A DNA stretch of 11,375 nt from NCBI GenBank assembly GCA_937951895.1, contig CALFER010000061.1:1-11375 (forward strand), read 5' to 3'. The notes beneath the pieces are model-generated. The model had not been told where the DNA came from and ran no database searches. It saw only the letters and a program-made list of their open reading frames with translations. Source of the stretch: an uncultured bacterium. GTDB taxonomy: Bacteria > CSSED10-310 > CALFER01. This document shows, piece by piece, positions 1 through 5,482 of this stretch. A program made the translations under genes and the position numbers. Within the stretch, counting starts at the first letter, position 1. Every line of letters begins with the position of its first letter.

Positions 1-58
1 ACGAGGAGCGCGGGCTTTGAGACTGTTTTGCGGTAGGTCGGCGTTCCCTCCACCACTT

Positions 59-1138
59 TTAAGCCAGCAATTTCAATAACTTAGCTGGCTTTTGTGTTTC
101 ATCTGCTACCATTCTGCTACGGGTGACAATTTGCGGCATGGACTCGATTACCCGCTTCGCCCTCTCCGGGTGGAGATGGTGGTATATCCGGAGAGTCATG
201 TCCATCGAGCCGTGCCCCATCAGTTCGGCGACCGCGGCAGGATCATGCCCTTCTGAAAGCAACAGAGTCGCGAACATGTGCCTCAGATGATAGAGGTGCA
301 ACTTCGGAAGACCTGCCTTCGTCCTGGCGATCCAGTGACCGTGCGACAGTTTCGTTCGCTTATCCTTCCGTCCCGTTATCACGAACTCCGATTCATGACT
401 CGAGAGTTGTTCCTCGAGGATTGGCCGGAGTTGTGAGTTGATCGGGATGTTGCGTCCTCGGTTGTTCTTGAGGCTGGCAGTCGACCGCACACGAATGATT
501 CCCGCATTCAAATCCACATCGCTGCGCTTGAGCGATTTCAGTTCGATCGGTCGTAGCCCAGTGAAGATGAGGATGGCAGCGATAGGGAAGAAGTAGCCCG
601 GGCAGGCCTCGAGATACTTCTGGATCTGCTCGGGAGTGTAGATCTCGATCTCGGGTTTATAGAGTTTCGGGAGTTTCCCGACCGGATCCTCACCGGTGAA
701 GTGTTCCATCGAGATTGCATAGTTGAACAGGCATTTGAGAGTCTGCAGGTCGTTGAACTGTGTTCGCTTGGATGCCTTGCGGTTCAGTTTCCATTCCTGG
801 ATCACCTCAGCTGTGATCTCGGAGAGCATCCGGCCGTTGAACGCCGGAAGCCAGACACCACGAATGCGCCATGCTTCGTTTTTGTAAGTGGTGTACGCTT
901 TGTCTGCGTAACAATGATCAAGATATTTTTCTGCGATTTTTTCGAATCGGATGTCGCGTTTTTTCTTTTTCTTCGGCAAATCGGGGAGATTCAATTTGTC
1001 CAAAGTCATTCTTTGGCGGATGGATCTTAAAAGATCCGTTGCTTCCGATTTGGTGGAGCCCGCGAACTTCCAGATCTGCTTTCCTTCGTGTTGATATCGA
1101 ATATACCATTTGCCCGGCAACCGCTCCCAGAGCTTCAT
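59..1138 (-). CDS. int: Tyrosine recombinase / phage integrase
   Basis: Site-specific recombinase expected to integrate and excise the element between attP and attB. The 359-residue length is typical of phage integrases. Residues 1-55 look like an N-terminal arm-binding domain, followed by a run of five lysines (56-60), a core-binding domain (about 63-150) and the catalytic domain (about 165-330). Visible catalytic residues are R196 (in FTGLRPIEL), probable K224, R286 (in YHLRHMFAT), H309 (in LMGHG) and the nucleophile Y319 (in LRIYHH). The box II position usually occupied by His (HxxR) is Tyr283 here. The ATG at 1138 was chosen because GGGAG lies 8 nt upstream and MKLWERLPGKWYIRY is a normal integrase N-terminus; the upstream in-frame extension is low-quality sequence. 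The gene start overlaps the preceding HTH gene out of frame by 221 nt. Family assignment is certain; target site is unknown. Confidence 0.95.
   Translation of the reverse strand: MKLWERLPGKWYIRYQHEGKQIWKFAGSTKSEATDLLRSIRQRMTLDKLNLPDLPKKKKKRDIRFEKIAEKYLDHCYADKAYTTYKNEAWRIRGVWLPAFNGRMLSEITAEVIQEWKLNRKASKRTQFNDLQTLKCLFNYAISMEHFTGEDPVGKLPKLYKPEIEIYTPEQIQKYLEACPGYFFPIAAILIFTGLRPIELKSLKRSDVDLNAGIIRVRSTASLKNNRGRNIPINSQLRPILEEQLSSHESEFVITGRKDKRTKLSHGHWIARTKAGLPKLHLYHLRHMFATLLLSEGHDPAAVAELMGHGSMDMTLRIYHHLHPERAKRVIESMPQIVTRSRMVADETQKPAKLLKLLA
61..91 (+). terminator. Hairpin with U-run at the 3' end of int, reading rightward
   Basis: AAGCCAGC (61-68) and GCTGGCTT (84-91) form a perfect 8-bp stem with a 15-nt loop. 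In the plus direction it is followed by TTGTGTTT, giving a run of four T's from the end of the stem. It lies inside the last codons of int. It could stop plus-strand transcripts entering from the left, protecting int from antisense reading. In the minus direction the stem is followed by AAAAG, so it would not be a classical terminator for int itself. Confidence 0.4.
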
Positions 1139-1331
1139 GTTCTTTCTCCCGCTGTTCTGACTGCTGATCCTCTTGCCTTCGCACCCAGGAATCAAATGCA
1201 GACTGCCGCATCCGCCATTGACCACCGATTTTGAACATCGGCAGCTCGCCTTTCTCGGCCATGGTGCGAACCGTCGATTCACCAAGGACGAGAATTCCGG
1301 CGATCTGTTTGACGGTCAACAGCGGTTCCAT
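918..1331 (-). CDS. Excisionase-like helix-turn-helix protein overlapping int
   Basis: A 137-residue protein. Residues 4-52 form a typical excisionase/MerR-type (HTH_17) winged-helix motif: LTVKQIAGIL, then STVRTMAEKGELPMFKIGG and the closing AFDSWVRR helix. Known family roles are DNA binding as a recombination directionality factor (Xis) or small regulator, and the place directly before int fits Xis. After residue 52 comes a charged Glu/Gln/Arg linker, and from about residue 65 the reading frame runs into int in another frame for 221 nt. That tail has no recognisable domain and a basic end (KTRHPIRKNRRKIS). The gene starts 8 nt after the previous stop; its ribosome binding site is weak, suggesting coupling to the upstream HTH gene. 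The alternative is that the HTH domain was once fused to int and separated by a frameshift. The HTH assignment is firm; the reality of the tail is uncertain. Confidence 0.75.
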   Translation of the reverse strand: MEPLLTVKQIAGILVLGESTVRTMAEKGELPMFKIGGQWRMRQSAFDSWVRRQEDQQSEQREKEHEALGAVAGQMVYSISTRRKADLEVRGLHQIGSNGSFKIHPPKNDFGQIESPRFAEEKEKTRHPIRKNRRKIS

Positions 1332-1339
1332 AATCCAAT

Positions 1340-1537
1340 TTACTTTCTGTTTTCCCGTTCCGCAATATAGCTCTCGATCGAGCGAACCGAGACCATGAAA
1401 ACCTTGGTCCCGGCCTGCACATTCGTCACATCAACGTATCCGGCCAGTTTCCCGGATTTGAACAACTGGATGACCTTCACCTTGGACCGCCCCAGCATCT
1501 TGGCGGCCTTCCCGGTTCTGACGTATTCGTTGCCCAT
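1340..1537 (-). CDS. Small MerR/HTH_17-type DNA-binding protein
   Basis: A 65-residue protein made almost entirely of one winged-helix DNA-binding domain. YVRTGKAAKMLGRSKVKVIQL is the helix-turn-helix, followed by FKSGKLAGYVDV (the wing) and a closing helix SVRSIESYIAERE. Such proteins are found as phage excisionases, small repressors or control proteins. The ATG at 1537 has GGAG 8 nt upstream. The gene lies between a strong 12-bp hairpin (1553-1583) and a second HTH gene only 8 nt downstream, so the two are probably co-translated. Which of the pair is the directionality factor and which a regulator cannot be decided from sequence. No classical CI-like repressor is visible in the window, so one of these could contribute to lysogeny control (inference). 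Confidence 0.82.
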   Translation of the reverse strand: MGNEYVRTGKAAKMLGRSKVKVIQLFKSGKLAGYVDVTNVQAGTKVFMVSVRSIESYIAERENRK

Positions 1538-1552
1538 CCTCGATCTCCGATG

Positions 1553-1583
1553 TGGGGGATCGCATGCTGTCTGCGATCCCCCA
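1553..1583 (-). promoter_or_regulatory. Perfect 12-bp hairpin between the amidoligase and HTH genes
   Basis: TGGGGGATCGCA at 1553-1564 pairs exactly with TGCGATCCCCCA at 1572-1583 around a 7-nt loop. It fills most of the 54-nt gap between the amidoligase stop (1592) and the HTH start (1537). On the minus strand it is followed by CATCGGAG rather than a U-run, so it is not a standard intrinsic terminator. It sits about 5 nt upstream of the GGAG ribosome binding site of the HTH gene. It could be a transcript-processing or stability element, an attenuator that lowers expression of the integration genes relative to the replication genes, or a binding site for a dimeric regulator. The structure is certain and the role is inferred. 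Confidence 0.6.
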
Positions 1584-1591
1584 TCGCGTTT

Positions 1592-2545
1592 CTATTGCCT
1601 CACCTGCTCGTCGAACTTGCGAGCCAGGCGCATGAGTTCTTTTTTAGTCGCCTTCAGGTTTCCCATGTCGTCGATCCATCCTTCGACTTTGCATTCTGGC
1701 TGGTAGTAGTCCTTGCGGCCTCGGGTCCAACCCATCAGGTAGAAGAATCTCTTCATCGCTCCGGCCGATCCGCCTCCGGCGTATTTGGTGCTGATCGCGT
1801 CGAAGCCGGTGTCGTTGTCCATCGCCCTGGAGGCGGCAGCCAGTGCCATCTGGATGTATCCCGTCATCTTGAGCGCGCTGGTTGTTCCGGAGAAGACTCG
1901 GAACTCTACCGTTTTCCGCCAGTCGAAAACCGGGGCTACATTCAGAAGCTGGTATCGATCGATGCCGGCAGCGGCGAGTCTCAACTCTTCCGCGTTCAGG
2001 TTCTTCTTCGCGAGTGCGCCGTCTTTCCGAGCCGCCCATTTGCCCTTCGCGATGCTCGCGCAGTATCGGCTGGTGTATCTGCTCTCGGATCCGGAGGCGC
2101 CGTAGAAGGCCATCTCGTGCTGCGCGGTCAGTTTGAGGAGTCTGCGGACAAAATCCGCAACCTGGTCGTAATCGTGTCCGGCGATGCTGCGAACTCCTAC
2201 GTGAACATGGAATCCGCAGGTCTTGTTTACCCGGGCTCCAAGTTCGTTGAGAAGGTCGGCCACCTTCTTGACCTGCTCGATGCCGTCTGTGCCCTTCAGA
2301 ATCGGGCTTACAATCTCGACTCCTTCGTATCCGCGCAGTGTGGTGCTCAGGCTGGAATCTTTCTGTGCATTCCATCCAGTGGGGAATCGGCCGCCCAGTT
2401 CGCGTCCGGCGTGATAAGCGCCTGGGCGAACCGTTCCGGTCGGCAGGAGGCATTCGATCTCGATCCCGAAGGTGATCTCGAATGCTCTGGTGTTGGGAAC
2501 CTGAATCTGTCTCGGTGTTCTTGTTGTTTCGTTTCGCTGTTCCAT
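1592..2545 (-). CDS. Putative amidoligase (PF12224-like)
   Basis: Member of the amidoligase family, relatives of glutamine synthetase / gamma-glutamylcysteine ligase that are predicted to form amide bonds between a carboxylate and an amine using ATP. Visible family motifs, numbered from the chosen start: FGIEIE (26-31), KDSSL (62-66), GVEIVSPILKG (75-85), CGFHVHVGV (110-118), RYQLLNVAPVFDW (197-209) and TVEFRVFSGTTS (212-223). The acidic and His residues in these blocks are the expected metal/ATP ligands. Length 317 residues is usual. The ATG at 2545 has AGGAGG 5 nt upstream. An in-frame ATG at 2662, abutting the helicase stop and preceded by GGAG, would add 39 residues of unremarkable sequence and remains possible. 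The substrate is unknown; the phage setting suggests modification of a protein, peptide or cell-wall component. Family call is strong. Confidence 0.88.
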   Translation of the reverse strand: MEQRNETTRTPRQIQVPNTRAFEITFGIEIECLLPTGTVRPGAYHAGRELGGRFPTGWNAQKDSSLSTTLRGYEGVEIVSPILKGTDGIEQVKKVADLLNELGARVNKTCGFHVHVGVRSIAGHDYDQVADFVRRLLKLTAQHEMAFYGASGSESRYTSRYCASIAKGKWAARKDGALAKKNLNAEELRLAAAGIDRYQLLNVAPVFDWRKTVEFRVFSGTTSALKMTGYIQMALAAASRAMDNDTGFDAISTKYAGGGSAGAMKRFFYLMGWTRGRKDYYQPECKVEGWIDDMGNLKATKKELMRLARKFDEQVRQ

Positions 2546-2615
2546 CTCTTCCTCCTTGGTTGGTGTCGTTCCATCGACAGCTTCATTCAGCCGTGACGGT
2601 CGGAACTCATCAAGG

Positions 2616-2639
2616 AAAAAGACCTTATTTTTCAATAAG
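2616..2639 (-). terminator. Weak AT-rich hairpin after the helicase gene
   Basis: CTTATT-GAAA-AATAAG on the minus strand (2639-2624) forms a 6-bp AT-only stem with a four-base GAAA loop, followed 3 nt later by five T's (2620-2616). It lies in the 117-nt gap between the helicase stop and the preferred amidoligase start. The stem is weak, so it is at best a leaky terminator or pause site. If the amidoligase starts at 2662 instead, this lies inside its coding sequence. Confidence 0.2.
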
Positions 2640-2662
2640 TTATGGAGCGGCCTCGCGTGCAT

Positions 2663-4933
2663 TTATCGGCTCCAGGCGTGTTTCTTCCAGATAGAGTTTT
2701 TCGTTGAATGCGACGTCTCTGTCAGCACGTTGGTGAGCTGCCGACCGCGGCTCTCGATGAACCACTTCCCGTTGCCACCGTCGACCAGTTTCAGATCCTC
2801 GATCTTGCCGAAATGGTTCACATTGCCGCACATGTCGACGACCTGGCAGCAGCGCTTCAACGGGTGCGGCCGAATCCCGCGACCGATCATCTGGTAGAGC
2901 AGACCCAGCGACATGGTGGCCCGGGCGAGAACGACTGTCTCGAGTTCGGGGTAATCGAATCCAGTCGTGTAAACCCCGCAGTTGCAGACGACCTTGATCG
3001 TCCCCTTCCTGAAGGCGTTGCCGATCCGGTCCCGCTCAATCTTCGGTGTCTCGCCGGTGACGAGCACCGCGCCCGGGACATTCCGGACGATGAATTCCGA
3101 CTCCTCGATGAATCGGGTGAAGACCAGCGCGTTCTTCCGGAGGAATGAAACCTCGCGGACCTTCTCGACTACGTGATCTAGGAAGTTCGTGGCGCGCTGA
3201 TAGGAACGCACTGAGTTCTCGTCGAACTCGGCACCGGTGGAATTCGGCCGGAGCCTGGATCGATCGAAACCGCGAACATCGATGTATTCGATCGGTGCCA
3301 GGAATCCCGCATCGAAGAGGGTGCTGTTCTGGACGTAGTAAACGACATCCCGGAAGACCCTTGGGCGCGTCCGGGTGAGGAACCGGAGCTCCGATCCGAA
3401 GGAGTTCGTGGCGAGTCGGTAAGGTGTGGCCGTCAATCCGAGGACTCGGCACTGCTCGATCCCCTCGATGAAAGTCTTGTACATGCCGCCCTTGGCGTTC
3501 ACCAGGTGGCATTCATCGATAAGGATGAACCGGAATTTCGAGAACAGATCCGGGTGATTCTTCACGCTGCCGATCGTGGCGAGCGTGATTTCAGAAACCC
3601 GCTTCAGTCCCAGTGATGCCGAGTAGATCCCGGCCTTGTAGCCGTAGGATTCCAGTTTCGCGTGATTCTGCTCGAGGATTTCCTTGCTCGGCTGGAACAC
3701 CAGAGTCGGCGCCTGCAGGCGCTTCACGATGTTCGCTATCACGAGGCTCTTGCCGCTGTTGTGGTGAACCGTGAAATCCTCGGTCATGTACAGATGGTCA
3801 CCAGTCAGTTCGAACCCGTAAAACTTCCCAAATCCCGCTGGTTTTACTTGGAATCCAGTCCTCAGTGGGTCTTTTATCTGGAGCCGCTGTGATGGTGGTT
3901 TCTTCCGAGCAACCTTGCACGGGATTCTGTGGGTGAACCCGCTCAGAGACACTCGATGGTAAATTCCACCCGCTCCGGTCTGGCACTTTTTGAATGCCGG
4001 CCGAAGGTGAGCGGTTATTCCAAGACTCCGAGCGATGAATGCAACGTCTTCAGCGAGTTGCTTTGATTTTGAGATGTAGTCGTATCCACCTCTGCCATCA
4101 TGATATCCGTCTGTGTCAATAAGGCCTGCGAGAATCTCGAACCGAGTTTCGATGCTTCCTCTCTTGTAGCAATCTGGGACAAACTTCGACTCTGCCTTTT
4201 TACCATCCAGGCCGAGGTATCGAATGGCGGCCATCAGCTCATTTTCTACTGTTCTGTCATGGCGGTCATACGCTTTCACGATATCCAGACCAACTGCTTT
4301 GTTCTGATTTTTGTGTTTGACCGTTACCGTGCATCCGTGATCGATCTCGACGATATGTTTGACCCAATCGATGATTTCGATATCCGGATTACAGACGCTC
4401 ACGTGTCCATTGGTTGTGCATCCATCGCCGAGTATTACTCCGAGAAGCCAAGGTTGAATCGGGAGATCTTCGGTTTCAATGTGTTGTCCAACCATCCAAG
4501 AACGATACAGTTTCCGGAGGTGTTTCCAAGATTTTGACTTCGCCAGATAGTCCTCAACGGTGATGTTCGTGATTTCAGTTCCGGTTTGATACGATGGGCA
4601 GGATTTCCCTTCATTTGTGCTCACGAGAGAAAGCACATGATTTCCATTCACGATAAATGGTTCTGAGCCACGGATCGGTTCGATCCGGTACAGGCTCTCA
4701 TACCCTTCAACCAGCCTGATTACCTTCCGCGGGTTTCCATCCGGACCCATGAGCAGGTCACCGACTTCAATATTTTCGACTGCTCTCGTTGAGAGGTCAT
4801 ACATGACAACTTTCGTTCCTGCGACATGACATCCTGTCGGGAGAACGATGATCCCGTTCGCAGGCTTGTCCTGCTGCAGATATCGTACGGCCGCATTGAC
4901 CGCTTCAAGCTGATAGTTTCGTAGCGTGAACAT
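2663..4933 (-). CDS. SF2 DNA helicase with an in-frame intein in Walker A
   Basis: The precursor has 756 residues; after removing residues 35-392 (intein) the mature helicase has 398. N-terminal RNYQLEAV is the Q-like/motif I approach. Walker A is split as LPTG | SGKS and is rebuilt only on splicing. Motif II is DECH (473-476), motif III LTATP (500-504), motif V TTGFD (656-660), and motif VI QMIGRGIR (681-688). This is the compact type III restriction-Res/UvsW-like SF2 group, whose phage members unwind branched DNA in recombination-dependent replication and fork restart. A Cys-containing tail (CCQVVDMCG) follows motif VI. The ATG at 4933 has AGGAGG 6 nt upstream and overlaps the preceding nuclease-like gene by 29 nt. 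The frame is open throughout with no stop inside the insertion. DECH in place of DEAH/DEAD is within family variation. The exact pathway is inferred. Confidence 0.93.
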   Translation of the reverse strand: MFTLRNYQLEAVNAAVRYLQQDKPANGIIVLPTGCHVAGTKVVMYDLSTRAVENIEVGDLLMGPDGNPRKVIRLVEGYESLYRIEPIRGSEPFIVNGNHVLSLVSTNEGKSCPSYQTGTEITNITVEDYLAKSKSWKHLRKLYRSWMVGQHIETEDLPIQPWLLGVILGDGCTTNGHVSVCNPDIEIIDWVKHIVEIDHGCTVTVKHKNQNKAVGLDIVKAYDRHDRTVENELMAAIRYLGLDGKKAESKFVPDCYKRGSIETRFEILAGLIDTDGYHDGRGGYDYISKSKQLAEDVAFIARSLGITAHLRPAFKKCQTGAGGIYHRVSLSGFTHRIPCKVARKKPPSQRLQIKDPLRTGFQVKPAGFGKFYGFELTGDHLYMTEDFTVHHNSGKSLVIANIVKRLQAPTLVFQPSKEILEQNHAKLESYGYKAGIYSASLGLKRVSEITLATIGSVKNHPDLFSKFRFILIDECHLVNAKGGMYKTFIEGIEQCRVLGLTATPYRLATNSFGSELRFLTRTRPRVFRDVVYYVQNSTLFDAGFLAPIEYIDVRGFDRSRLRPNSTGAEFDENSVRSYQRATNFLDHVVEKVREVSFLRKNALVFTRFIEESEFIVRNVPGAVLVTGETPKIERDRIGNAFRKGTIKVVCNCGVYTTGFDYPELETVVLARATMSLGLLYQMIGRGIRPHPLKRCCQVVDMCGNVNHFGKIEDLKLVDGGNGKWFIESRGRQLTNVLTETSHSTKNSIWKKHAWSR
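3758..4831 (-). mobile_element. Intein with LAGLIDADG homing endonuclease
   Basis: Encodes 358 residues, Cys35 to Asn392 of the precursor. Block A is CHVAGTKVVMYDL with the later IEVGDLLMGPDG. Block B is FIVNGNH with His99, but Asn96 stands where Thr is usual. Block F is FYGFELTGDHLYMTEDF with His380. Block G is TVHHN, followed by extein Ser393 as the +1 nucleophile. All residues for class 1 splicing (Cys1, block B His, penultimate His, terminal Asn, +1 Ser) are present. Two dodecapeptide motifs, LLGVILGDG (D170) and LAGLIDTDG (D275), with about 100 residues between them, indicate a monomeric homing endonuclease that looks intact. The insert seems less GC-rich than the flanking extein by eye, in keeping with separate acquisition. 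It sits exactly in the P-loop, a site inteins commonly use. Confidence 0.95.
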
Positions 4934-5327
4934 CCTGTTCCTCCTCGTCGCTTGCCTCGACGACTTCGCCTGTGAGTTGATCGATCGTGTAACGCTTCAC
5001 GCGGGGCACCCAGCGTTCAGCCTTGCCGCCACGCTTGAGCTTCAGCTTGCGCCAGCCCCAGAGTTCGATGATGCCTCCGGACTTCATCCATTCCGGAGCG
5101 GTTTCGTTGTCGAGAATCTTCCGGTCGTGCTCCGAGAACGACTGGCCGCATGACTGGATGGCGCAGATCCCATCCGGATACAGCGCAATGATGTCGACGA
5201 ACCCGAACAGATCCTGGCGGATGCCGAACGGGCCAGCGTAGTGGTTGAACCGCTCGACGATCCCGCAGATGCAGCCGCGCTGCCGGAGTTCACGGAGGGT
5301 CCGCTGCGTCGGTGATAGTCCGCTCAT
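4905..5327 (-). CDS. PD-(D/E)XK-nuclease-like phage protein
   Basis: A 140-residue protein from the ATG at 5327, which has AAGG 7 nt upstream and overlaps the preceding gene's stop as ATGA. The pattern is an N-terminal helix (SPTQRTLRELRQRG), an E25 (IVERFN), then IRQDLFGFVDIIAL with D39 and D45, then ICAIQSCGQ and a helix, then GGIIELWGWRKL. From memory of related phage and bacterial proteins this is the small RQDLFGFxD family, which has the shape of a restriction-endonuclease-like core (D45 and Q58-x-C60 on adjoining strands). The catalytic Lys of the E/Q-x-K motif is replaced by Cys60, so it may be an inactive or unusual nuclease, or a DNA-structure-binding protein. The acidic tail (ASDEEEQD) overlaps the helicase start. 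Its place between primase and helicase suggests a role in replication or recombination. The fold call is an inference. Confidence 0.65.
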   Translation of the reverse strand: MSGLSPTQRTLRELRQRGCICGIVERFNHYAGPFGIRQDLFGFVDIIALYPDGICAIQSCGQSFSEHDRKILDNETAPEWMKSGGIIELWGWRKLKLKRGGKAERWVPRVKRYTIDQLTGEVVEASDEEEQDVHATKLSA

Positions 5328-5482
5328 CTTGCAACCTTCTGCTTTTCCGGAACGATATGCGCGATTCTGGCGCACCCAACGCACTTCGCCGGTACTTCCA
5401 ATGGCACTTCGTTGTCGATGCAAAACCGTGTCCGGCAGTTGTTCTCTGTGATCCGTTGGTTCAGGTATTTACACCAGATCAT
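5324..5482 (-). CDS. Small Cys-rich (probable zinc-binding) protein
   Basis: A 52-residue protein starting MIWCKYLNQR and ending EKQKVAR. It carries five Cys: C4, C16, C21, C34 and C37, the last two as CVGC. This spacing suggests a small zinc-binding knuckle. The evidence that it is a real gene is positional: the ATG at 5482 has a strong GAGGAG/GGAGAAGGG ribosome binding site 4-8 nt upstream, the start overlaps the primase-helicase 3' end by 14 nt, and its stop overlaps the next ATG as ATGA, completing the otherwise empty 141-nt gap. No family is recognised. It may be a replication or regulatory accessory protein (inference only). Confidence 0.7.
   Translation of the reverse strand: MIWCKYLNQRITENNCRTRFCIDNEVPLEVPAKCVGCARIAHIVPEKQKVAR

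Noticed and set aside
1..58. tRNA 3' end suggested by CCCTCCACCA
   Set aside because: The preceding bases do not form a T-arm and lack a GTTCRA loop, so a tRNA gene is not called; kept only as a possible att signal.
950..985. Programmed -1 frameshift at the A-rich tract linking the HTH protein to int
   Set aside because: The int frame is reached only by a +1 or -2 shift from the HTH frame, and int has its own well-spaced ribosome binding site and ATG.
1550..2596. Long plus-strand open frame (348 codons) opposite the amidoligase gene
   Set aside because: It is the antisense shadow of a gene with clear family motifs; its translation has no recognisable domain and no convincing ribosome binding site.
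2546..2662. Promoter with TTGAAA as -35 in the gap before the amidoligase
   Set aside because: No acceptable -10 element at 16-18 nt spacing; the TTGAAA is part of the AT-rich hairpin.
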